The translations under genes were made by a program, and so were the position numbers. This document shows positions 32,115 through 41,601 of a DNA stretch of 64,000 bases, piece by piece. The stretch is taken from the NCBI GenBank assembly GCA_025594325.1, contig JANHCV010000012.1:496001-560000 (forward strand), read 5' to 3'. The DNA is from Blastocladiella emersonii ATCC 22665 (taxonomy: Eukaryota > Blastocladiomycota > Blastocladiomycetes > Blastocladiales > Blastocladiaceae). Below the pieces are notes generated by a model, which was not told the origin of the DNA, did no database searches, and saw only the letters and a list, made by a program, of their open reading frames with translations. The stretch's first letter is position 1. Each line of letters opens with the position of its first letter.

Positions 32115-35100
32115 ATGCAGCTCATGAGACTCGGTGCAACGCGATGGCGGCCAAGGCCACGGTCCATGGCCGCGACGTGGTTGCTGGCGGTGGTCGCGGT
32201 GCTCACGATGTGTACACGGCTCGCAGCGGCCCTGTCCGAGTTCAAGGTCCGCGCGCCACCCGCTAGCCGACGGTTCGAGCGCTAACCGCGACTGCAGATC
32301 TCGGTGAACCTACCCTTCAACACGACGTGCTGCGGCCCCGTCATGGACGGCGTGATGAGCTACATCGAGCTCCTCTCGCCCTCCCTGAACCAGCTCGACC
32401 CAACGGGCTCCATCCAGTTCAAACTTCTCCGGCGCGGGACCACGTACACGGCGATCGGGTCTACATCCGCAGCACAAGCCGCGCTGCTGGACGACGGCGC
32501 GCACGCGCTGGTGACCGATTTCTCGAGCGCGCACACGATCCCGGCGGTGCTAGCGGGCGCGCGGTACAACGCGTGGACGTGCAGCGGGTCGTCGACGTCG
32601 GTGCAGCTCAACGATAAGGAGAACTACCCAAAGTTCTTCCGCGCAATCGCCCCCGACGACGTGCAGGGCGCGATCTTGGCGAAATTCATCTCGCATATGG
32701 GGTGGAGCACGATCTGTGTGCTCGCGGCGTCCGAGGCGTACGGGCTCAGCGGTACGTGTTGGTGCGCACGCAGGAGACGCGGCTACTGACGAGAGTGTGA
32801 CCTCTAGTGTCAACTTCGCTCATCGCCAACGCGGCCAAGTACAACCTGTCGATCGTGTCGAACCAGGTATTCGAGGAGACGCGGTCCGATTTCTCGACGC
32901 TGCTGCAGAACGTGGTGCAGAGCGAGTCGAACATCATCGTGGTCCTCGGGTCACCCGAGATCTTTGTCCCGCTCATGCGCGAGGCGCGGTACGCTTCCCC
33001 CAACCCCTCCCCCACCCCACCCCCCTAACCACTACTCCCTCTCACGCTTAGAAAACTCGGCCTGTTCTCCGACTCGTACGTGTGGCTGGGCTCCGAGGCG
33101 TGGTCGTACTACAACCTGATCGCGGGCCTGACGGACGAGGACATTGAGAACGTGAACGGGTTCCTGTACGTGATGCCGCTCGAGGACAGCTTCACGGCCG
33201 AGTACAACGCGAGCGTGGCCAAGTGGAACGCCGCGTACCCCGGCCAGGTCCTGCCCTCGTACTCGCACTTTTTCCAGGACTGTGTCACGGCGCTCGCGCG
33301 CGGGTTGCTCAAGGTACGCGTGAACGCTCGCCGCTGTCGCGTAACACTGACCCCGCCGCCGGCCGTGTGTAGCTCTCGTCGCGCCTCGGCGTGTCGACGG
33401 TCCTCTCGCGCAACTACACGGCGTCGCTGGGCGAGTTCACGACGTCGTTCGACGGGGTTTCGGGCGCCGTCGCCTTCGACGCGCTGGGCAACCGCATCTC
33501 GTACTTTTCCGTGTACAACTACTACCGCAACGCGTCGACCATGGTATACGCGATCGGTCCCGACCTGTCGATCCAACCCCGTTCCCCCGTCCGCTTCCAC
33601 TCGGGCACGTCCGTCGTCCCGCGGGACCGGCTGGTGAAACGGCCGCTGTTCCTCGACTGGCACCTGCCCGCGGCACAGGCGCTGGTCGCGCTGGACGCGG
33701 TCGCGGGCGTCGCAATCGTGCTGGGCACGGGGTACCTGTACCGGTACCGCGGTGTGCCGGACGTGCGCAACCTGTCGTTCCCGTTCCTCGCGATGATCAG
33801 CTTTGGGTGCGTGCTGGTGCTGGCGAGCAACGTGGTGGGCGTCGGGACGCCGAGCACCGCGTCGTGCTTGCTCGGCGAGTGGGCGTTCACGCTCGGGTTC
33901 AACCTCGTGATCACGGCGGCCGCGGCCAAGGCGTACCGGGTACTTGACCATGGTTCGCTCACTTACCGCGTCGCTAACTTTCGTGCGTCGCGTAGATCTG
34001 GCGCCTGCTCTCGACGCGCAAGATCACGCCGAGCGGGAGCTACGCGAACCGGACGCTGTACCGCGGCGTCGCGCTCATCTCGCTCCTCCAATCCCTTCTC
34101 CTCGCCATCTGGACGGGCGCGTACCCGTTCGGCCCGTCCGTCATCAGCACGCGCGCGTACTTCCACTACCGGTGCACGTCCGCCTCCCCGACCTTCTACA
34201 CGATCCTGATGGTCATCAACTTCGGCTTCAACGGGCTCCTGGTCTGCGCCCTCGTCGCGCTCGGGTACAAGACGCGCCACGCGGTGCAAAAGTTCCGCGA
34301 GTCGGTCTTTCTCCTCGCGGTCGGGCAGAATATCCTGATCTCGTCGCTCGTCGTCGCGCCGTTCGCCTTCTTCGACTTTGGGGGGAGTACGCTCGAGGCC
34401 GCGTATATCAAGCACGCCGTCGTCATCTACGGCGTCGTGTTCGCGTACGTCGCGCTCGCGGGGCGGCTCGTGCCTGCGGTCGTCAAAGCGCAGAGCGGCG
34501 GCAGGAAGCGGGTGGGTGACGGCGGGTACACGGTGTCCGAGCTGCGGGCGCCGCAGAACGCGAACGCGAACGGGACCAAGACCCAGGTCAACAGTCGAGC
34601 GGCTGGCGGCGGCGGGGGCAAGCCGGCCGTCGTCGCGTCGTCATTCTCCGTCGACGACGACGGCGACGGGGACCACGGCGGCGGCGGCAAGGGCGGCGGC
34701 GGCGGCATGCCCCGCCGCGACCGCGACCACGACCACGACGGCGGTGGTGGCGGCCAGGGCGTGACCCCGAGCATGCTGCTTCTCTCGCAAGAAGACGTGA
34801 CGGGCGTACAATCGACCGTGATCGAGGGCGTCTTCACCGTCCGCTTCCCTTCACCCTCCTCCCTCACCCCGCACCCCGCCGCTGCGCGGTACGCCGTCGA
34901 GCTCGACACGGTCAAACGGCGCGTCATCTTCCTCCCCGCCGACCCCGCACCCCCATCACCGCTGCACCACGGCTCGGTCGTCCGCCTCGTCCCGCCCGTC
35001 TCCCTCAAGGCGGCGCCCGACGGCCGCGCCGAGTGCGTCGCGGTCGAGCTGCCGGACGGGCGCGGGCGGTACGAGATTGGGTTCCGGAGCGTGGCCGAGG

Positions 35101-35222
35101 CGGAACAGTGGTTTCTGTTGTTGTCGATTCCGCTGCGCAGCGCGGGCGGCGGCGGGAGTGCGGCAAGGAGGACGGCGGCGGTGTCGGAGCACAGCGTCGA
35201 GTCAAGGGGGAGCGGCGTGTGA
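32115..35222 (+). CDS. Class C (GABA-B-like) G-protein-coupled receptor with PH-like C-terminal tail
   Basis: A 940-aa receptor in six exons. Introns are 32247-32297, 32752-32807, 32989-33051, 33314-33372 and 33940-33995; all keep the frame, and the coding length is an exact multiple of three. The start at 32115 gives a signal peptide (TWLLAVVAVLTMCTRLAAA). Residues about 45-400 resemble the periplasmic-binding-type ligand domain (NLPFNTTCCGPVMDGV, AIAPDDVQGAILAKF, GWSTICVLAASEAYG). Seven hydrophobic helices span about 436-685. The tail is Gly/Asp-rich and ends at about 790-910 with a segment like a pleckstrin-homology fold, closing with a helix FRSVAEAEQWFLLLSI. Such receptors are known from early-diverging fungi; the ligand is unknown. 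Confidence 0.85.
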
Positions 35223-35339
35223 AAGAGGTGGATGGGGAGTACATGTGTATATTGTATCAGCGAGCTGCGGGCGGGAGAGAGAGTTGAGCGGGGTAGGAAA
35301 TGGGTTCAATGATGGACAATCGTGCGAGCGGGCGGGGTC

Positions 35340-36668
35340 CTACTCGGTCTTGGGCTTCTCGCCAGCCGACCTCCGCCGCGCAAACACGCGCGCCCACGCG
35401 CGCCGGAGCACCTGCGGCGGGAACCAGTGCGCGACCTTGAGCGCGGCCTCGAACACGACGAACCGCATCGCGAGCGTCAACACGGCGCACGCGGCGAACA
35501 TGGCGAGGCGGTAGAACCGGCCGAGGTGCTCGAGCGGTCCGGGGGGCGGCGCGAGGACGTAGTTGAGGTTAACCCCCGAGAAGACGCCGAGCGTCGCGAG
35601 CAGCGCCGAGTGGTACAGGGCGACCGCGAGGAACGCGAGCGCGGCGGTCGCGAGGCGCGCGCCGCGCAGCACGCGGTACTCGCGGACGCGCGCGAGGTAG
35701 ACGGGCACCGCCAAAATCAGGACGTGTTCGGCGACGAAATTCGCAACGTGCAGCGCGGTCGTGTGGGTGCGCAGGTCCGGCTGGGCGAGCGCGAGCACCG
35801 CGCCCCACTGCATCGGGAAGAAGACGTTGAACAGCAGGTCGCGCGCGCGCCACGAGCGTGGTGTCGCGAGGAGCACGGCCAGCAGGCCCGCCGACATGTG
35901 GCACGGCTGCAGCATGAACCACAGCGCGCCCGCGCCCTCGGCGTACTTTTGCTGGAGGGTGATGAGCCACGACGAGGACAGCAGAGCGAGCGGGACGCCC
36001 GCGCGCCAGATCCAGGGCAGGGTCGGCGGCCGCGTGTCGTCCCCAGACCGGCGGCTCGGAGGGCGCGACGGGTCGATGCTGCGCAGCGCGCCGTCGAGCT
36101 GCGACCGCGCCTCGGCGTCGATGCGCTGGCGCAGGTGGTGCGCGGCGTCGCGCGCCTCTTCGACACGGGCGGTCACGACCTCGCGCGCTTCCTCGACGCG
36201 CGCAGTGACGACCTCGCGGGCCTCCTCGACACGCGCGGTGACGACCTCGCGGGCCTCCTCGACACGCGCGGTGACCGCGTCACGGGCGTGCTCCATGCCG
36301 GCGCTGACGGCGTCCTTGGCGTGGTCGATCTGCGACGCGAGGTGCGACTGGAGGTGGTGCATCTGGCGCTGCGCCGAGGCGAGGAGCTGCTCGCCCGAGA
36401 TGGAGTTACTCCGCGACCGCGCGGCGCGGACGGCGTGGACGCGGCGCTTCGCGACGGCGTAGATGAAGGGCAGCGAGGTCAGGAAGACGGCGTTGAGGCC
36501 CAGAAACTCGTAGACGTGCTGGCGCGGCGACAGGAACCAGAAGCCGTAGTTGGCGCCGTCGTCGGGCGACGTCGAGAAGAGGAGCGGGGAGAAGCGCTGC
36601 AGCAGGCCCGCGGCGTGGGCGACCACGACCTCGTCGACGAAGCGCAGGGCGGTCAGGAGGCCGGCCAT
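35340..36668 (-). CDS. TMEM164-like multipass membrane protein with inserted 11-residue repeats
   Basis: A 442-aa membrane protein. The start at 36668 (MAGLLTAL) is preferred to the one ten codons upstream. The C-terminal half matches the TMEM164 family: LWFMLQPCHMSAGLLAVLL, FFPMQWGAVLAL, NFVAEHVLILAVPVYLARV, and ALYHSALLATLGVFSGVNLN. In animals TMEM164 is reported as a lipid acyltransferase acting on ether phospholipids; the Cys and His of QPCHM and FHS-like sites are the proposed key residues and here read QPCH and LYHS. Between the first and second membrane parts, about residues 100-190, lies a charged amphipathic helix built of 11-residue repeats. It ends 118 bp from the receptor stop codon (convergent). 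Confidence 0.8.
   Translation of the reverse strand: MAGLLTALRFVDEVVVAHAAGLLQRFSPLLFSTSPDDGANYGFWFLSPRQHVYEFLGLNAVFLTSLPFIYAVAKRRVHAVRAARSRSNSISGEQLLASAQRQMHHLQSHLASQIDHAKDAVSAGMEHARDAVTARVEEAREVVTARVEEAREVVTARVEEAREVVTARVEEARDAAHHLRQRIDAEARSQLDGALRSIDPSRPPSRRSGDDTRPPTLPWIWRAGVPLALLSSSWLITLQQKYAEGAGALWFMLQPCHMSAGLLAVLLATPRSWRARDLLFNVFFPMQWGAVLALAQPDLRTHTTALHVANFVAEHVLILAVPVYLARVREYRVLRGARLATAALAFLAVALYHSALLATLGVFSGVNLNYVLAPPPGPLEHLGRFYRLAMFAACAVLTLAMRFVVFEAALKVAHWFPPQVLRRAWARVFARRRSAGEKPKTE
36151..36282 (-). repeat. Four tandem 33-bp repeats in the TMEM164-like gene
   Basis: Units at 36151, 36184, 36217 and 36250 encode VVTARVEEARE with small changes. The 11-residue period is typical of amphipathic helices that lie on membranes (apolipoprotein, synuclein and LEA-like). 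The third and fourth units are nearly identical in DNA, so the array is recent or homogenised. Confidence 0.85.
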
Positions 36669-38430
36669 GGTGGTGGTGGGTTGGTGGTTACGTTGCAAGA
36701 AGTCGGTGGTGCAGATTCATTCGCGCTCGCCGGGTCGGCGTGTCATGGTGGAGAGAGAGACCGCGCGCGTGCTGCGAGACATCCATGGTGCATCGGTCAG
36801 CAAGTCTACTGTGGAGTGGAGTGGGGGCGTGAAAGCAGTCCGGCCGGGAAACGTGGGCGGCGGAGCGCGTGCGGTTGGGGCCGTGGGGCAGGGAGGGGCG
36901 AGGTGCCACTCACGCGATCCGGGCCGGCGGGTCGGGGCTTGCGCTTCTCTTCTCCTCGTCGATCGCGCTGCTCGCCGCGGTCGCCGGAGACGATTTGCGT
37001 GTTCGGCTCGCCTGCTCAAGGTTGATGAGGTCCGGCGCAGGTTATCGTCGAGCAGGTGAGCCGGCAGAGATGGCAGGTCGGCGGCCGGGAGACGTTCCGC
37101 TCGACCTCGCGGACAAACTGACCGAGAGCACGTTCGCAGACGCAACGCGTGAGAGGTGCGAGACACACGCGCGACGCGTGCGGTGAAGACGAGTGCGAGA
37201 CACTCGGTCACGCGGCCTGCCCGCCACCCGCATCACACCCCAAAACCAGCGCTCGCGCGCGCCACGTGGCGGATGACAGCGCGTTTCCGGCGTGCGGCTT
37301 GGCGGCGGGCAGAACGGACCAATCGGGAGGGGAGGTTCCCGGGCGCCCCCCAGCCCCGCGGCTCCCGCTCGCCCGCCCGCCTGCCTGGCCCGTCCGCTGC
37401 CCGCCCGTCCGCATCGAAGCCGCCGCCGCCGCCGAACGAGCGAGCGAAGCCCGCACGCACACACGCCACGGACGCTACGGAAACGACCATCGCGACGACG
37501 CGCCTTATTTATTGTGCTGGTCCGTTGCCCCCTCGTGTGTGTGTCTGGGCAGCTGTGCGCGCGGTGGGGGTGGAGACGGCGATGGCCGTGCGCGCGAGGC
37601 GTGGGAACTCTGTCCGGCCGGCCACCCCCGGAAACCACGCGAAACCTGGTTTTCACCTCCACCCACCTGCCACTGCTGCCTTAGCTTCTTAAATTCGATT
37701 TCCTTGCTCACCGCTGAAAACCCACCTCGCTTAGTTTCTTAAATCCAACGAAATTCACCGGTACGCGACCGTCCGCTGCACGGAAAAAATTCAAGCCCGC
37801 AAGCGCTAACGTTAACTCCACTCCCCTCCGCTGCCCTCGTGTGCCTCACGTCCTCGCCTCGTGCCCGCGGCCTTCGAATCCGTGCCCGCCACCAAAACCC
37901 ACCATGATCCTCGCCGTCCTCGTCCTCGCCCCCGCCTCGTTTTTCCGCGCGACCGCGACCTTCCCGCCGTAGCGATCGACGCCGCCCGACCCCCGACCTC
38001 CGACCGTCGCTGCCGACCTGCCCGCCACCACCACCTTCGACCCCCGCCACCGTCACCTCCACCGCCCCACCTCCACCTTTTTTTCCTCGCTGGTCTCGCC
38101 GCCATCTACGCCCTCCTCGCTCGGTACGTCCCGCGCCGTCCTCGACCCTCGAGATCGGACACCGCCGACGGACTGCTGACGTCGCCCCCCCTCGCCCGCC
38201 GTCGTCCAGGATCGCCCCCACATTTTTTTTGTGCTCGTGTGTGTGTGTGCGACGTCGTCCCGACTCGCGCTGATCTCGCCCGCTGCCCACGTCCCACTTG
38301 CTTGTTGACGGTGCTGACCGATCGCCGCGGAACCAACCGTGCGAACCGCCGCGTGACCCGAAACCCACCCGCCACTCTGTCTCGCGCCCAGACTGTCTCG
38401 CAGCAGTCACGCGATATCCCGACGCGTAAC
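36669..38430. promoter_or_regulatory. Divergent 1.8-kb intergenic region TMEM164-like / EPL1
   Basis: No gene is recognised. Several short CGCG-rich inverted elements occur around 37125-37215 (for example ACGCAACGCGTGAGAGG). A + strand frame is open from about 37861 into EPL1, but its residues are Pro/Arg/Ser-rich with no family resemblance, so it is more likely a long 5' leader. Pyrimidine-rich tracts precede the EPL1 ATG. Confidence 0.4.
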
Positions 38431-41400
38431 ATGACGCGCGACACGACCAAGTTCCGGTCGCGCAAGCTCGACGCGCGGCGGCCGCTGCCCGTCTTCCGCG
38501 CGTCGCAGCTCAAGGACATTGACGAGGCCGCCACCGTCGCCCGCACCATCTCCGAGGTCGCCACGGGCGTCGACAAGGAGGAGGAGAAGGAGCTGCACCT
38601 CCAGGCCTACATCAACGCCTACGCGTCGTCCGCGTCCACCTCCGTCTACATCCCGACCCCCGACGCCACGCAGACGATTGCCGACGACGAGTTTGTCAAG
38701 CTGTACCCAAGGCGCACCGCGCCCGTCCGCGTCAACGGCGCTGCCTCCGCGGCGACGCCAACAACTACGGCTGCGCCACCACCACAAGGTAGCGGGTCCC
38801 CCGGGATCGGGCTCAAGTACCCGCCGCTCCTCCCGCGCACCCTGATCCGCTTCTCGACCGCCGTCGAGGAGACGCCCGCCGGCACCGCCTACAACCTCGA
38901 CGAGGACGACGACGCCTGGCTCGCCACGTTCCGCGCCAACTACGAGACCGAGTTCCCCGCCCTCGTCGCCGCCCTCCCGCCACCACCACCGGTACCCGCG
39001 CCCGCGGGCGAGCAGCCGCGCAGCCCGCCACGAAAGAAGGCGCGCCGCGGCACGGGTGCCGCCGAAACAGCAGCCGATGACGCCGCCGCCGCGTCGCCAA
39101 CACCCGCTCCGCCAACACCGCCACCGCACGTGCCCCTGTCCGACGACGCCTTCGAGCTGTGCATGTTCGTCCTCGAGGCCCTCATGAACGAGCGCGTCGG
39201 CTGGATGCTCGCCAACCCCGTCTTCGACTCGGACATTGACGGCGTCGATTACGTGACCGTCGACGAGGCCATTGACGCCCTCGCCACCCGCGCCGACCTG
39301 CTCGCCCCCGTCCTCGAGACCGCCACCGCCGCCGCGGGGTCCACGTCCACGCCGCTCCCCGGCACGCCCCACGCGTCGCTCCTCGACCCCGTCGCCGCCC
39401 TGCTCCTCGACCCCGTGACCCCGCGCCCGGGCGCTCTATTGCAGCCGCTCGAGTCTCGCGCCGCTTCTGCCCTTCGAACCCCCGCCGCCCCGCCGCGCTC
39501 GCCCGCCGACCCGCCGTCGAGCCAGCTCGACTGGTGGCTCCCGCGCGTGTACCCGTGGTGGAAGGAGCGGCGCGCGAAGCGGCGCAAGCGGCCGCTCGTC
39601 TCGCTCGTGCGCATCGAGGAGCCCGCGCCGCGCAACGAGGGCGACCCGTACGTGTGCTTCCGCCGCCGCGAGGTCAAGGCCGTCCGCAAGACGCGCCGCA
39701 CCGACGCCCAGACGCTCGTGCAGCTGAAGAAGCTCCGCGGCGAGCTCGCCCAGGCGAGGACGCTCGTCACGCTCGTCCACCAGCGCGAGGCCGGGCGGCT
39801 CGAGCATGTGCGTGCGGAACGCGCGGCGTTCAACGCGCGCGTCAAGCTGCGCACGCTCAAGCGCAAGTTTGGGGTGGCGGAGGCGGCTGAGTGCGAGCAC
39901 CCCGAGTACGTGATCCCTGCGACCCCGCCGCGCGTCACGCACCACCCGCCTGTGGCCATGGGCCCGCCCGCCGACCGGTACGACCGCGCGTACCACCACG
40001 CCCAGCAGCAACCGGTTGCTGCGCCCGCGCCGCCGCAGCCCTCGCGGTCCCGGTCGGGCGGCGCGAGCCGGAGCGCCGCCGCGACCGCCGCCGCCGCGGC
40101 AGCAGCAGCAGCAGCGGCCGCCGCCGCCGCGATCCCCGCCGCCTCCCTCGCGCACGCGCACCGCGCACCCATGCGTGCGATCCCGGCGCCCGACGACCTG
40201 CCGTCCATGACCGAGGTCATGAACCGGCGCATCGACGACGAGTTCCGCCGCCGCAAGGCCAGCGACGACCGGTATGACGACGTGTCGCTGTGCCCGCGCC
40301 ACGTTTTCTTCCCGACGCCGCCCGCCACGCCGCTCGTCCCGCGCGCCGCGTTCGGGTTCGGCGGAGGGGTCGGCGGGGGTGGGTATCCGCCCGCGTGGCG
40401 CAACTACTGCGCGAGACCGCCGCCGACGGGTTCGGGTGGTGGGTACCAGAACATGTACGCCGCGGCCGCCGCCGCCGCGGCCGCCGCCGCAGCGCACGCG
40501 CACGCGCACGCGCAGGTGCACGCCGGGTGGTCTGCCGCCGTCCGCGCGCCCGGCGCCGTCCTCGCCGGGCTGCCGCCGCACGTCCAGCACGCGCTCCTGT
40601 ACCCGTCGGCGACGCGCGCCGCGGCGGCGGCCGCGGTTGTGGGAGCGGAGCCAGCGCACGCCGGCGACCGGTCCGCCTCCATGCACACGCCGCACCGGCA
40701 CCTGCACCGGCCCGCGTTCGCGGGGTTCAAGCACCCGAATATCCCCGACCCGACGGCGACTGTGGCGGTGGCGGTGAAGGAAGACGAGCCCATGGCCGTC
40801 GACCCGCCCGCCGTACCAGCACCCGCTGCCGCGCCGCTCGTGCACCCCGCCATGATGCTCGCGGCCGCCGACGCCGAGTCGCGGTCCCAACACGCACCGC
40901 CATCCTCGAGTGTCAGCACCCTGGACGCGGCGGCCGCGGCGCAGCACACGGTCCCGCCGTCCCCCTCGTCGTCGCCCGTCGTCAGCGCCACGGCCACGGC
41001 CGCCGCGGTCGCGGTCCCGCCACCACCACCACCGGTGGCGTCGGACTCGGTCGTCAAGTCGCCCGTGCACCTCGCGCCACCTGCCGCCGCCGCCGCCGCC
41101 GCTGCGCTTGTGCCTGCGGCCCCGCTGTCCCCGACATCCGTCATCAGCGACCGCGAGTCGCTCCCCGCCCCTCCACCCGCTTCCGCGCCACCTGCTGCGG
41201 TCAAGGAAGAGGACGGCGACGGTGACGCGGTCTTGGTGCGCACGCCGCCGACCCCGCCCGCCGAATGGCCGACCCACGCCAGTGCCGCGACCTCCTCACC
41301 ACCCGCGTCGGCCCGCATCGTCTCGCCCGCGACCATCTTCGCGGCGCTCTTCGACCCGGCGGTCGCGGCCGAACGCAAGCTCGCGCAGCTCGGCGTCTAC

Positions 41401-41523
41401 GTCCCGCCGGCGTCGGCTTCGGCGTCGGCGGCGGCGGGCGACCGCGTGTGGGCGTACCGCAAGCGGACGGGCCGCGGCGGGCGGGTGTTTGTCGAGCGCC
41501 GACTCGTGGCGAGAGGTGAGTAG
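38431..41523 (+). CDS. EPL1: Enhancer of polycomb-like protein (NuA4 subunit)
   Basis: A 1030-aa nuclear protein, expected to be a scaffold of the NuA4/piccolo histone acetyltransferase. The start at 38431 gives the family N-terminus: FRSRKLDARRPLPVFRASQL, then VATGVDKEEEKELHLQ. IRFSTAVEETPAGTAYNLDE and DDAFELCMFVLEAL are further EPcA-region blocks. The second conserved block, about residues 395-480, has YVCFRRREVKAVRKTRRTDA followed by a long coiled coil. The C-terminal half is low-complexity: runs of Ala (up to about 13), Pro-rich segments and His/Ala repeats. I see no intron. Fungal EPL1 proteins are usually 550-850 aa, so this one is enlarged by these tracts. Confidence 0.9.
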   Translation: MTRDTTKFRSRKLDARRPLPVFRASQLKDIDEAATVARTISEVATGVDKEEEKELHLQAYINAYASSASTSVYIPTPDATQTIADDEFVKLYPRRTAPVRVNGAASAATPTTTAAPPPQGSGSPGIGLKYPPLLPRTLIRFSTAVEETPAGTAYNLDEDDDAWLATFRANYETEFPALVAALPPPPPVPAPAGEQPRSPPRKKARRGTGAAETAADDAAAASPTPAPPTPPPHVPLSDDAFELCMFVLEALMNERVGWMLANPVFDSDIDGVDYVTVDEAIDALATRADLLAPVLETATAAAGSTSTPLPGTPHASLLDPVAALLLDPVTPRPGALLQPLESRAASALRTPAAPPRSPADPPSSQLDWWLPRVYPWWKERRAKRRKRPLVSLVRIEEPAPRNEGDPYVCFRRREVKAVRKTRRTDAQTLVQLKKLRGELAQARTLVTLVHQREAGRLEHVRAERAAFNARVKLRTLKRKFGVAEAAECEHPEYVIPATPPRVTHHPPVAMGPPADRYDRAYHHAQQQPVAAPAPPQPSRSRSGGASRSAAATAAAAAAAAAAAAAAAIPAASLAHAHRAPMRAIPAPDDLPSMTEVMNRRIDDEFRRRKASDDRYDDVSLCPRHVFFPTPPATPLVPRAAFGFGGGVGGGGYPPAWRNYCARPPPTGSGGGYQNMYAAAAAAAAAAAAHAHAHAQVHAGWSAAVRAPGAVLAGLPPHVQHALLYPSATRAAAAAAVVGAEPAHAGDRSASMHTPHRHLHRPAFAGFKHPNIPDPTATVAVAVKEDEPMAVDPPAVPAPAAAPLVHPAMMLAAADAESRSQHAPPSSSVSTLDAAAAAQHTVPPSPSSSPVVSATATAAAVAVPPPPPPVASDSVVKSPVHLAPPAAAAAAAALVPAAPLSPTSVISDRESLPAPPPASAPPAAVKEEDGDGDAVLVRTPPTPPAEWPTHASAATSSPPASARIVSPATIFAALFDPAVAAERKLAQLGVYVPPASASASAAAGDRVWAYRKRTGRGGRVFVERRLVARGE

Positions 41524-41601
41524 GTAGGGTGTGAATATAGGACAGGCAGTGATATTTATTTCATTACATAGGGGAGAGAGAGGGAAAAGGGGAGGAGAGG
41601 A

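Noticed and set aside
35322-37025. 567-codon + strand open frame opposite the TMEM164-like gene
   Set aside because: Arg/Glu/Gln-rich shadow of the minus-strand gene, including mirrored 33-bp repeats; no domain visible.
37861-38430. N-terminal extension of EPL1 to an upstream ATG-less frame
   Set aside because: The residues are Pro/Arg-rich and unlike any EPL1 N-terminus; the ATG at 38431 gives the conserved start.
39436-41277. 613-codon minus-strand open frame opposite EPL1
   Set aside because: Gly/Arg-rich antisense of low-complexity coding sequence; EPL1 on the + strand has clear family motifs.
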